Notes: generated from the letters alone by a model not told the origin. DNA of 13,451 bases from Bacteroidia bacterium (GCA_025999315.1 BNXD01000040.1:1-13451), one strand, 5' to 3'. Shown: positions 6,235 through 13,451, counted from the stretch's first letter. Numbers and translations are program-made.

Positions 6235-9200
6235 TTAAAATCCCAGGTTGACGCCGAAGGAGATGGTCCGGCATTGCGGGAAGGCCGAGTAGTCGACATT
6301 GGGGCTCAGGGCGCTGCGCGATATGCTCACCTCGGGGTCATAGCCCTTGTACTTGGTCAGGCATACGAGGTTGGTGCCCGTAACAAAGACGTTGATCGAT
6401 TTGACCCACTGCACTTTGTTCAGACCGAAGGCATAGCTGAGCGTTACGTTCTGCAGCCTGACATACGAGCCATCCTCGACATGGAACGTCGAGAAACGAC
6501 GCTGGAAATAGGCGTTGCCGTAACCGTCGCCGCCGTTGACCGCCGGATAGAAGTTGCTGGTGCCCGGGCCTGTCCAGCGCTTGTTCCACGCCTCGCGGGT
6601 CAGGTTGCCCGTGTTATGATAGGCGTCGAGGATATAGCGGTTCATGTTGGCGATCTTGCCGCCCTGACGTCCGGTGATCATGAACGAGAACTTGAGCCCC
6701 TTCCACGAAAAGTCGGACGAGAGGCCATAGTTGAAATCGGGCTGATACGAGCCGAGAATGGTCATGTCGTAGGCGTCGATCTGTCCGTCGGGCAACCCGT
6801 CGGGGCCGCTGAGGTCCAGATAGCGCAGCGTGCCGGCCGTCGCAACGGGTGTGTCGCGCGGAGCGGCGGCAGCCTCCTGCTCGGTCTGGTAGACGCCCCG
6901 CACCACATAGCCGAAGAAACTGCCTATGGGGTAGCCCTCCGCTGTGCGGTGCAACTGGCTGCCGAAGTCGCTGCTGCCGGTCATGTAGGTGGCCCCCGAG
7001 ATGAAGTTGCCGTCCATGTTGAGCACCTTGTTGCGGTTCAGATACCAGTTGGCGCTCACGCTCCACTTGAAGTGGCGGTGGGTGATGATGTCAGCCCCCA
7101 GCTCGACCTCGATCCCCCTGTTGGAGATCTTGCCCATGTTGACCGGGATGTTGCCCGTCCCGGCCGAAGCGGGCAGCGGGAAGTTGAACAGCAGGTTGTC
7201 GGTAACCTTGTCGTAAGCCTCAACGGTCAGGCGATAGCGGTTCTTGACAAATCCCAGCTCGAGACCGGCGTTGTAGGCCGTCGTATGCTCCCATCCCAGC
7301 TCGGGGTTGGCCAGCGAGCCGGGCACATATCCGTGGCCTATCGATTCGCCGTTGTTGAGGATGCGCACGGAGTTCATTATGCAGTAGGGCGCGCCGTAGC
7401 TGATGTTCTGGTTGCCGGTCTGGCCATAGCTGAGCCTCCACTTGACCTTGGAGATCACGTTGTCGATCGATCTCATGAACTCTTCGCGGTTCATGTTCCA
7501 CGCCAGGGCCGCCGAGGGAAAGAATTTCCACCTGTTGCCCTCGGCCAGGATCGACGAGCCGTCATACCGGCCCGTCACCGTCGCCACATACTTGTCCTTG
7601 TAGCTGTAGTTGGCCCTGCCGATGAACGACGAAAGCTTGGTGATCACATAAGAGCTCGACTTGTCGGTGGTGGTCGCACCCTGACCGATGGCGTTGTACA
7701 TCAACACGTCGTCGGCATAGTCGCCATTCTGAACCTCCATGGCGTCCACCAGCCTGTGGTTGTACTCCCAGGCGGCCATGGCGTTGATGCGATGGGTCTT
7801 CTGCAGCAGTTTGCCGTAGTTGAGCTGGGCGTCGAAGTTCTTGTTGACCCTCTTGGTGTCGCCCCTCAGAGAGACCCCGCCGTAACGGTCGCCCACCTCG
7901 GTGTTGTGGGGATAGTAGCACTTGCGCTGGCCTGTGGCCGACATGAGGCTGCCTCCCACCTTGGCCGTCAGAGCGTCCGTGATCTGGTAGTTGATGTTGC
8001 CGTTCAGGCGCACGTTCTGCTCTATCAGACGGTCCTTCATCTCGGTGGCCATGATGTAGGGGTTGTTCTGCTTCTCGCCCGTACCCGTCTCGTCCTCCTC
8101 GCCCTCGCGGTCATAGGGCATCTTCAGGGGGTTGATGGCCAGGATGCGGCGGATCATCTGGTTCGAGCTGTTGGTCTGCGAGTGCGAAGTCTGATCCTGG
8201 GTCGACTGCGCATAGTTGGCCATCACGTTGAAGTTGAACTTCTGGCTTATGTTATATTTGTAGTTGAGCTTGAAGGTGTAGCGCTCCAGCCCTGTGTTGA
8301 TGATGATGCCCTTCTGGTTGACATATCCGCCCGAGAGGTTGAAGGTCGAGGTTCGGTTGCCGCCCATGATCGACAGGTTGTGATCCTGCGACCACGCCGT
8401 GCGGTACATCAGCTTCTGCCAGTCGGTCCAGTGAGTGGCGTTGTAGTCGAGCTGATCCTCGCTGTATTCGGGTTTAGAGTTGGTCGGGGCGGGGGTTCCA
8501 TCCATGTTCAGGCCATTTTTGGTGGCCGACAGCTCGTTCTTGAATATGCTCCACGTATAGCCGTCCAGCAGATCGTACGTTTTGGCCGACGACGAGACGT
8601 CCGAGCGGAAGTTGTAGTTGATCTTCACCGTCCCGGCATCGCCCTGCTTGGTGGAGATCAGCACCACGCCGTTGGCCCCGCGCGAACCGTAGATGGCCGT
8701 GGCCGAGGCGTCCTTCAACACCTGTATCGACTGTATGTCGTTGGGATTGATCGACATGAGGGGGTCCATGGTGGGCTGCGAGCTGAAGTCGCTGATCGAG
8801 CCGCTGCTGCGCGCCGTTACGCCGTCGATGGGAAACCCGTCGATCACATACAGCGGCTGGGTGTCGCCCGAGAGGGTGCTCACACCGCGTATCTGGATGT
8901 TCATCGCATCGCCCGGAGCGCCGCTGTTGGCGGTGATGTTCACACCGGCCATGCGCCCCTGCATGAACTGGTCGATAGACGTAACAGGCAGGGTCTCCGC
9001 GGCATTGCCCACCTCGAGCACGCCGACCGATCCGGTCAGGTCGTCCTTGCGCACCGATCCGTAGCCGATCACCACCACATCCTCGATGGAGGCCATATCC
9101 TCCTCGAGGGTAACCAGCAGATCGGTGGCGGCGCCCAGCGGGACGCGCTGGGGGACGTATCCCACAAACGTTATATTGATATGTGTGGCGTTTCGCGGCA

Positions 9201-9432
9201 CGCGCAACTCGAACCGCCCGTTGGCATTGGTCGAGGTGCCGTACTGCGTGCCGGGCACGGCGACCGTAGCCCCGAGCACTGGATTGCCCTCATTGTCGAC
9301 GACCGCGCCGGTGATCTGACGTGGGCCCGCCTGCTGTCCGCTCTGAGCCGTGGCGGACGGAGCCCACAACGCCGCCAGCAGCGACAGCACAATGATCTTG
9401 CGGGTCATTTTGCTTGTAAATTTGCGTCTCAT
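6235..9432 (-). CDS. susC: SusC/RagA-family TonB-dependent outer-membrane transporter
   Basis: The product is 1065 aa, a usual SusC length. It imports oligosaccharides across the outer membrane using TonB energy. Order of parts: signal peptide ending near Ala29, a carboxypeptidase-D-regulatory-like domain about 38-112 (ITGAVVDNEGNPVLGATV), a TonB-box-like segment EDVVVIGYG (117-125), and the plug with the SusC signature (QFMQGRMAGVNI, IRGVSTLSG, PLYVIDGFPIDG). A beta-barrel then runs to the terminal ISFGVNLGF with its final Phe. There is no STN domain, so signalling through an anti-sigma/ECF pair is not expected. An ATG eight codons in (9408) gives a more compact signal peptide and also has an A-rich upstream stretch; either start is possible. 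It is transcribed ahead of susD. A long open frame on the opposite strand is a composition artefact. Confidence 0.97.
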   Translation of the reverse strand: MRRKFTSKMTRKIIVLSLLAALWAPSATAQSGQQAGPRQITGAVVDNEGNPVLGATVAVPGTQYGTSTNANGRFELRVPRNATHINITFVGYVPQRVPLGAATDLLVTLEEDMASIEDVVVIGYGSVRKDDLTGSVGVLEVGNAAETLPVTSIDQFMQGRMAGVNITANSGAPGDAMNIQIRGVSTLSGDTQPLYVIDGFPIDGVTARSSGSISDFSSQPTMDPLMSINPNDIQSIQVLKDASATAIYGSRGANGVVLISTKQGDAGTVKINYNFRSDVSSSAKTYDLLDGYTWSIFKNELSATKNGLNMDGTPAPTNSKPEYSEDQLDYNATHWTDWQKLMYRTAWSQDHNLSIMGGNRTSTFNLSGGYVNQKGIIINTGLERYTFKLNYKYNISQKFNFNVMANYAQSTQDQTSHSQTNSSNQMIRRILAINPLKMPYDREGEEDETGTGEKQNNPYIMATEMKDRLIEQNVRLNGNINYQITDALTAKVGGSLMSATGQRKCYYPHNTEVGDRYGGVSLRGDTKRVNKNFDAQLNYGKLLQKTHRINAMAAWEYNHRLVDAMEVQNGDYADDVLMYNAIGQGATTTDKSSSYVITKLSSFIGRANYSYKDKYVATVTGRYDGSSILAEGNRWKFFPSAALAWNMNREEFMRSIDNVISKVKWRLSYGQTGNQNISYGAPYCIMNSVRILNNGESIGHGYVPGSLANPELGWEHTTAYNAGLELGFVKNRYRLTVEAYDKVTDNLLFNFPLPASAGTGNIPVNMGKISNRGIEVELGADIITHRHFKWSVSANWYLNRNKVLNMDGNFISGATYMTGSSDFGSQLHRTAEGYPIGSFFGYVVRGVYQTEQEAAAAPRDTPVATAGTLRYLDLSGPDGLPDGQIDAYDMTILGSYQPDFNYGLSSDFSWKGLKFSFMITGRQGGKIANMNRYILDAYHNTGNLTREAWNKRWTGPGTSNFYPAVNGGDGYGNAYFQRRFSTFHVEDGSYVRLQNVTLSYAFGLNKVQWVKSINVFVTGTNLVCLTKYKGYDPEVSISRSALSPNVDYSAFPQCRTISFGVNLGF

Positions 9433-9526
9433 AGAAGTTTTGTGTCTGAGATTTGGTGGATCACTCTGTTTTCGATGTCAGAGCAGGTCGGAATTGACGG
9501 CGAAGTCATCCTTTATTTAGGTATAG

Positions 9527-9534
9527 CAAATTTA
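9527..9534 (-). promoter_or_regulatory. Candidate Bacteroidota -7 element for susC
   Basis: On the minus strand this reads TAAATTTG, a full match to the Bacteroidota -7 consensus TAnnTTTG. It would give a leader of roughly 90 nt before the susC start at 9432. No good -33 TTTG lies at the usual spacing, so the call rests on one box and on position. Confidence 0.35.
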
Positions 9535-9695
9535 GCTGCCGCGCCCGGCTTTGATCCGTAGATATGTTCAAAAAGATAGCAATATCTCCACCCCCGTCGC
9601 CACGACCGGAAGCGCCCCCTGCGCCCGCCGCGCGAGTGTGGATGATTTTACCCGTTCGGTGAACATAATTGCTGGTTTATCTGCCCTCTTTGATA

Positions 9696-9703
9696 TATTT
9701 TTG
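9696..9703 (+). promoter_or_regulatory. Candidate Bacteroidota -7 element for the GLUG lipoprotein gene
   Basis: The sequence TATTTTTG fits TAnnTTTG and would place transcription start near 9710, giving a leader of about 70 nt. The -33 box is poor. The local AT-rich setting and the absence of any other candidate in the nearby upstream DNA support it weakly. Confidence 0.35.
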
Positions 9704-9777
9704 TGTTACGTGATGCGACAGGAGGATTTTCGGCGAAGTCTTTTCGACTTTTGTATCATGAAAAAAACACAGAGTTT

Positions 9778-12171
9778 ATGAAGACGAAACTGTTCAGACT
9801 GCTGGTCTCTGTCGGCGGCCCGCTTCTGTTGTTGGGAGGCTGCAACCATAACGAAGTGGTCTATCCCACGGGGGACCCCGATGTTATCAAGCTCTACAAG
9901 ACCATCGACGAGCTGATCGCCGATGGCGTGGTGGCCCCCTCGGGCGATGCGGAGATCGAAGTGCGCATGATCGACCATTCGACCTGGCATCTGGAAGCCC
10001 AGCCGGGCGTCCCGCTGCTCGATCAGTGGATCGTGGCCACCCCCACCGAGGGGAGCAAATACACGCTGCTCACCGTTCGCGTTACGGCCAACCCCTACGA
10101 CATTCCGCGTACGGGCGATCTGCGGTTCTACTTCAGCGCCGATTCGACCGTCTACTCCGACGTAACGATCACCCAGCAAGCTGCCGAGCCGCTGGTCAAG
10201 TTCAGCTCCGAGCAGGTAATTTACGGTCTGGGCGAGGCCACGCTCGAGGTTCCCGTCATCACCAACGTCTTCAACTGGCAGGCCGAGATCATCGACGATC
10301 AGACGGGCCTCGCGGCCACATGGATCGATCTGGACCCGGCCTACAGCCCCAACCCGCTGGCTATCCCCGGCAAACCCGGCACACAGCTCTTCTATGTCAA
10401 GGCCCAGACCAACACCTCGGGTGCGTTGCGCAACGCCACCTTCCGGTTCATCTCGAGCAGCGGGGCGGTCTTTTCGCTCCCCATCGAGCAGCGGCTCAAT
10501 ATGGACACCCCGGTGCTCACGCTTGTCAACGACGACGAGCTGAAGATAACCTGGGACAACATCGTAGGCGCCCAGGGCTACCGGCTCTACCTGCGCCAAG
10601 GCCCGGATGAGAACGATCAGTTGATCGACATGATCGCGCTTCCGCCGCTGACCACCGCCACAGGCTCTTACAACCTTGCTGGGGTCAACTGGGTGTCGAC
10701 CTACGGCTACATCGGCCCTGTCTACTGCCAGCTGGAGGCCTACCTCAACACAGGCAACGACCAGTTTGAGGAGGTGAGCAACATTGTGGGCGACCACAAC
10801 TATTTTGACCTTGCGAGCGGCGACGGCACCCCGGGCAACGAGTTCATCCTCACCAAACGCCGCCACGTCGACAACGTACGCAAGTTCCTCTCCTCGAGCT
10901 TCCGCCAGACGGCCGACATCGACTTTCAGGGCTATCTGATGACCCCCATCAGCCTCTCGGGCGGAACGGCCTACAACGGCGAGTTCGCCGGCACCTACGA
11001 CGCAGGCTACGGCGATGTGGTCGATCTCGCGACGGGCCGCACCGAGAACCGCTACAGGATCACCCGTCTGTCGCTGCAGTACGGCACCATAAACAATATC
11101 GCTCTGTTCGCCGAGATCGGCGCCACCGGCGTGGTGCGCAACCTGACCCTCGACAACCCCGATATTCTGGCCAACAACACCGCCGGCGCCATCGCGGCCA
11201 TCAACAAGGGCACGATCGTCGGGTGCAACACCACCGGCGCGACCGGCCGCGTGAGGGGCAACAACACCAGTTCGACCAAGATCGGCGGTCTGGTGGGCAA
11301 CCTGCAGGGCGGGCTCTCCCACTCGGGCAATGGCATCGCCGTGGGCAACACCTCCGCCTATCAGGCCTCCGTGGGCGGTCTGGCCGGGCAGATCGATCCA
11401 TCAGGCGGCGACATTCTGATCGATCATTGCTACAACACGGGCTCCGTAGCCGGCTCCAACCAAGTGGGCGGCATCGCGGGCGACATCGTCAGGCCTTCGA
11501 CCGCTTATAAAGTCTCTTTCTACATGACCTACAACAAGGGCGATGCCGAGTGCAACAGCTCCAACAGCATGGTCGGCGGCTTTGTAGGACGCGCCTCCGA
11601 CGTAACGTTAGAGTTCGAGCGTTGCTTCAACGGCGGTCAGATAACCTCCTACGGCGGCAACAAAGCAGCCACCGCCACTGGCAGCGTCAGCGGTTTCGTC
11701 GGACGTTACGCCAGCGGCTCCTCTCTTACGTACGTTACTCTGGCGTTCGCCGACTGCTACAACAGCGGCAGGCTCAACACGCTGGGCAACAACGTCAACA
11801 ACAACGGCGTGGCGGGCTTCCTCGTGATACTCAGCAACGCGGGCTGCACCTCGGCGACCATGCTCCACGTCTACAACCGCGGCACGCTCGAGAGCGGCGC
11901 GGGCGACAGCGGGCGTTCGGGGCTGTTCCACCGTCGCGCCGACGGAGCGGCCATGCAGTTCGGCGATTGCTACTCGATCGACACCTCGCCGCAGAACAGC
12001 GTCGCCGCCACCGACTGGAACACGACCCCCATCACCGGCTCGACAGCCACCTTCACCAACCTCCCGGCCGCAACGATGCAACTCGAGGCGACCTACGCGA
12101 ACTGGGACTTCACCTCGGTGTGGGAGATGGGCGCCTCGGGCTATCCCAAACTCCAGGGTCTGCCCGAATGA
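9778..12171 (+). CDS. Surface lipoprotein with BACON-like, FN3-like and GLUG-repeat regions
   Basis: The product is 797 aa from the ATG at 9778. An in-frame GTG 25 codons upstream would put the lipoprotein signal inside the protein, so I reject it. The signal ends in LLGGC with Cys22 lipidated. Residues about 45-135 look like a BACON domain (NPYDIPRTGDLRF, then a VTITQQ end). Residues 140-240 form a second, more divergent BACON-like domain closing with LPIEQR. Residues 243-345 are fibronectin-III-like (ELKITWDNIVGAQGYRLYLR). From about 355 the pattern is that of GLUG proteins: ADIDFQGY, then a beta-helix-like series with KIGGLVGN, SVGGLAGQ, CYNTGSVAGSNQVGGIAG, MVGGFVGR and SVSGFVGR. It ends ANWDFTSVWEMGASGYPKL. 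No catalytic residues are apparent. Beside SusCD it probably binds glycan or mediates attachment at the surface. It is transcribed away from susC. The domain calls are from pattern recognition only. Confidence 0.9.
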   Translation: MKTKLFRLLVSVGGPLLLLGGCNHNEVVYPTGDPDVIKLYKTIDELIADGVVAPSGDAEIEVRMIDHSTWHLEAQPGVPLLDQWIVATPTEGSKYTLLTVRVTANPYDIPRTGDLRFYFSADSTVYSDVTITQQAAEPLVKFSSEQVIYGLGEATLEVPVITNVFNWQAEIIDDQTGLAATWIDLDPAYSPNPLAIPGKPGTQLFYVKAQTNTSGALRNATFRFISSSGAVFSLPIEQRLNMDTPVLTLVNDDELKITWDNIVGAQGYRLYLRQGPDENDQLIDMIALPPLTTATGSYNLAGVNWVSTYGYIGPVYCQLEAYLNTGNDQFEEVSNIVGDHNYFDLASGDGTPGNEFILTKRRHVDNVRKFLSSSFRQTADIDFQGYLMTPISLSGGTAYNGEFAGTYDAGYGDVVDLATGRTENRYRITRLSLQYGTINNIALFAEIGATGVVRNLTLDNPDILANNTAGAIAAINKGTIVGCNTTGATGRVRGNNTSSTKIGGLVGNLQGGLSHSGNGIAVGNTSAYQASVGGLAGQIDPSGGDILIDHCYNTGSVAGSNQVGGIAGDIVRPSTAYKVSFYMTYNKGDAECNSSNSMVGGFVGRASDVTLEFERCFNGGQITSYGGNKAATATGSVSGFVGRYASGSSLTYVTLAFADCYNSGRLNTLGNNVNNNGVAGFLVILSNAGCTSATMLHVYNRGTLESGAGDSGRSGLFHRRADGAAMQFGDCYSIDTSPQNSVAATDWNTTPITGSTATFTNLPAATMQLEATYANWDFTSVWEMGASGYPKLQGLPE

Positions 12172-12196
12172 TATTCTGAAACTCAACGACTCTCCC

Positions 12197-12223
12197 CTCC
12201 CGGCCGCCACTCGGCGCCGGGAG
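12197..12223 (+). terminator. Candidate terminator after the GLUG lipoprotein gene
   Basis: The left arm ctcccggccgcc pairs with ggcgccgggag through 11 base pairs with one bulged C and a 4-nt loop, 25 bp after the stop codon. The T-rich part downstream (gctctttc, 12241 onward) is short and displaced, so termination may be weak. A 10-bp palindrome, catgatcatg, follows at 12233-12242. Confidence 0.6.
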
Positions 12224-12291
12224 AGGGCGGGCCATGATCATGCTCTTTCAAAACTGCGGGCGAGCAAATAACAGTTGTTTTTCTTTAATTT

Positions 12292-12606
12292 ATGCGAATT
12301 AACAGTTGAAATTTATCATGTCATGCTGAGCGAAGTCTTCCCGAGCAGCGTATCGAGGGCAGAGGCGAACTTGTTCGAGCTATGCCGAGCCGCGAGGAGG
12401 AAGCCGAAGGCAACCATCTCTACCAAGCATGTCATGCTGAGCGAAGTCGAAGCATCTAAAAAAGACTGACATGGCAGTATTGCCGAGACCCTTCACTTCG
12501 CTCAGGGTGACATGAAAAAGAGTTCTGTCAGGGAGACATAACATAAAAATTGATTGAACGATAAGGCGTTGATAGTCAAATGTAAGCCTCAACTGTTAAT
12601 TCGCAT
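12292..12606. repeat. MITE-like element copy B (315 bp) with perfect 18-bp terminal inverted repeats
   Basis: The left end atgcgaattaacagttga (12292-12309) is exactly inverted at the right end tcaactgttaattcgcat (12589-12606). Inside lies one full unit of 111 bp starting at 12318 and a short one starting at 12429. They carry gtcatgctgagcgaag, gagctatgccgagccgcg and aggaggaagccgaaggcaac as in copy A. A hairpin pairs 12430-12457 with 12486-12512 (acccttcacttcgctcaggg side). No transposase or obvious target duplication was seen. It is shorter than copy A by about one internal unit plus a 20-bp insertion. Confidence 0.8.
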
Positions 12607-12665
12607 TATATCTAAAGATATATTTGCATTGCCGCGCCCCGCGGCCACAACACTTCCGCTTCTTT

Positions 12666-12802
12666 CCCGGCATTGAGCGGAGGGCGTGAAAAAATTGCCG
12701 CAGGAGTGAGCGCCCGGCGACGCCGCCTGTTCGACGACGTCAGGCCCCGAAAGGGGACTAAAAGTCGGAGGTTCGGCGTCGCAGCGAAACGCAAGGCAAT
12801 TT
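12666..12802. repeat. Right arm of the locus-flanking inverted repeat
   Basis: This is the inverse partner of 1-138, with the same blocks in reverse order: cccggcattgagc, aaaaattgccgca, gacgacgt, aggccccg, ggggactaaaagtcggagg and cgtcgcagcg. The spacing is kept, so the arms are collinear over their length. There is no gene here. Confidence 0.75.
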
Positions 12803-12903
12803 TAGCCCGGAGCTCACAGCCGGCGGTTTTTCGTTCTTTTTGGCGGCAAACGACGACAAGCCGAGTGCCATCGAGCTCGCTCGGCAATGGCCGAGGCGCG
12901 AAT

Positions 12904-13165
12904 CGACGCTCGAAGCAGGAGCAGAGGCCGCTCGCGGACTATGCCCTGCAAGGAGGAGAAGGGCGGGCGTTCCTTTGCCCGCCAACATCACGACGCTCGA
13001 AGCAGGAGCAGAGGCCGCTCGCGGACTATGCCCTGCAAGGAGGAGAAGGGCGGGCGTTCCTTTGCCCGCCAACTTCTCGACGAAGGAGTGAGGCAGAGGC
13101 GAGTTTACTCGCAACTATGCCGAGCGACGAGGAGAAAGGCGGGCGTCTCTTTGCGAGCCAACAAG
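12904..13165. repeat. Three tandem repeats with an 87-bp period
   Basis: Units lie at 12904-12990, 12991-13077 and 13078-13165. The first two are nearly identical and differ only in their last bases; the third is diverged and one base longer. Each begins cgacg, passes through a gcagaggc block, an actatgcc block and a gaggagaa block, and ends in the GCGTC..TTTGC..GCCAACA core. The period is divisible by three, which keeps several frames open, but no protein features appear. Confidence 0.9.
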
Positions 13166-13210
13166 TAACATAACGCCCAGCGCAGCGGCTGGGAAGACCT
13201 TGAAGTTGAA

Positions 13211-13272
13211 CCAAACATGCGGTCTATTGACTTGGCCTCCGTATTTTGTCTGCGCACAGACCGCAGGTTTGG
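13211..13272. repeat. Inverted repeat with 15-bp arms (14/15) and a 32-nt loop
   Basis: The arm ccaaacatgcggtct (13211-13225) is inverted as agaccgcaggtttgg (13258-13272). Just upstream is a 6-bp stem, cccagc/gctggg (13176-13193). The region holds no credible gene. Confidence 0.75.
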
Positions 13273-13311
13273 CCTTTGTCGGAGGTCTACTGAGACCGCT
13301 ACGCGCGGGGC

Positions 13312-13334
13312 GGCTCTTTTTTAAAAAAAGAGCC
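13312..13334. repeat. Near-perfect AT-cored palindrome
   Basis: The palindrome is ggctc, six T, seven A, gagcc: 11 base pairs with one unpaired A. It sits just before the second copy of the direct repeat at 13333. Transcribed from left to right, the T-run is inside the stem rather than after it, so it is not a classical terminator. Confidence 0.8.
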
Positions 13335-13451
13335 AAACGACGCCAAGCCGAGAGCCATCGGGCTCGCCCGAAATGGCCGAGGCGCGAAGGAGTAAGGCGA
13401 GCGTCTTTTTGCGAGCCAACAATCGCCGCCTGTGCTGCGGGGCTACTTTGA

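Larger units (their letters stand above)
9433..9777. other. Divergent promoter region between susC and the GLUG lipoprotein gene
   Basis: This 345-bp gap separates genes pointing away from each other and must hold both promoters. Its flanks are AT-rich, while about 9590-9640 is GC-rich. A candidate -7 element for each gene is listed separately. A small hairpin, aagtc/gactt (9736-9750), lies in the leader of the plus-strand gene. An aggagg at 9720-9725 has no start codon at a usable distance. I see no strong operator-like repeat. Confidence 0.6.
12847..13388. repeat. Direct repeat pair of about 56 bp (12847-12902 and 13333-13388)
   Basis: Both copies run caaacgacg, caagccgag, gccatcg, gctcgc and aatggccgaggcgcgaa with a few substitutions. 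Each leads into a copy of the GCGTC..TTTGC..GCCAACA core: in the first case through the 87-bp tandem repeats, in the second directly at 13398-13424. This suggests one modular unit into which tandem copies were added on one side. The feature spans both copies; the intervening DNA is described by the entries for 12904, 13211 and 13312. Confidence 0.65.

Noticed and set aside
6070..9561. Very long open frame opposite susC (plus strand), and similar long frames opposite susD, galM and the lipoprotein gene
   Set aside because: These frames mirror GC-rich codon bias of the real genes. Their translations are low-complexity, rich in Val, Arg, Gly and His, with no recognisable domain, while the opposite strand encodes clear families.
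9720..9725. AGGAGG as a ribosome-binding site
   Set aside because: No start codon follows at a usable distance, and Bacteroidota rarely rely on strong Shine-Dalgarno sequences.
12269..12277. taacagttg as another fragment of the element's terminal repeat, just before copy B
   Set aside because: It is only nine bases long with no extended match, so chance is likely.
12904..13165. CRISPR array
   Set aside because: The 87-bp units are contiguous tandem copies without unique spacers, and no cas genes are present.
12673..13451. Short open frames in the right-hand region
   Set aside because: They run through tandem and inverted repeats, overlap on both strands, and show no signal peptide, domain or start context that would support a gene.

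Overview
The window comes from a Bacteroidota genome, most likely a GC-rich gut Bacteroidales such as Alistipes/Rikenellaceae. The phylum rests on a SusC/SusD pair, Bacteroidota-style lipoproteins, a BACON/GLUG surface lipoprotein and TAnnTTTG-type promoter motifs. The genus is an inference from GC content and overall style and was not tested.

Layout. Positions 1-509 hold dispersed GC-rich repeats and no gene. At 510-848 (+) lies the first 112 codons of an S1 sulfatase that stops just after its active site. Positions 849-1152 are structured, gene-free DNA. A minus-strand pair follows: a lipidated aldose 1-epimerase (3641 to 2514) and an intact secreted sulfatase (2517 to 1153), joined by an ATGA overlap. 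A 658-bp gap (3642-4299) contains a MITE-like element and a partial second copy. Next come susD (6003 to 4300) and susC (9432 to 6235), also on the minus strand, separated by a 201-bp palindromic element. A 345-bp divergent promoter region (9433-9777) separates susC from a 797-aa surface lipoprotein on the plus strand (9778-12171), which ends in a candidate terminator. The last 1.28 kb (12172-13451) has no credible gene and is almost entirely repeats.

How the genes work together. This looks like a compact polysaccharide-utilisation locus. SusD and SusC would bind and import a glycan, the sulfatase would remove sulfate esters, and the mutarotase would equilibrate the released sugar anomers. 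The large BACON/GLUG lipoprotein may be a surface glycan-binding or adhesion protein in the position where SusE/F-like proteins often occur. A sulfated host or algal glycan is a plausible substrate, but nothing here identifies it. No glycoside hydrolase, HTCS/ECF regulator or sulfatase-maturase gene is present in the window.

The most unusual part is the repeat landscape. It includes (i) a non-autonomous element with 18-bp terminal inverted repeats in two copies plus a solitary end, (ii) a palindromic element wedged between susC and susD, (iii) a family of GC-rich modules sharing a GCGTC..TTTGC..GCCAACA core, six copies all on one strand, and (iv) a roughly 137-bp inverted repeat whose arms flank the whole locus. 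All alignments were made by eye.
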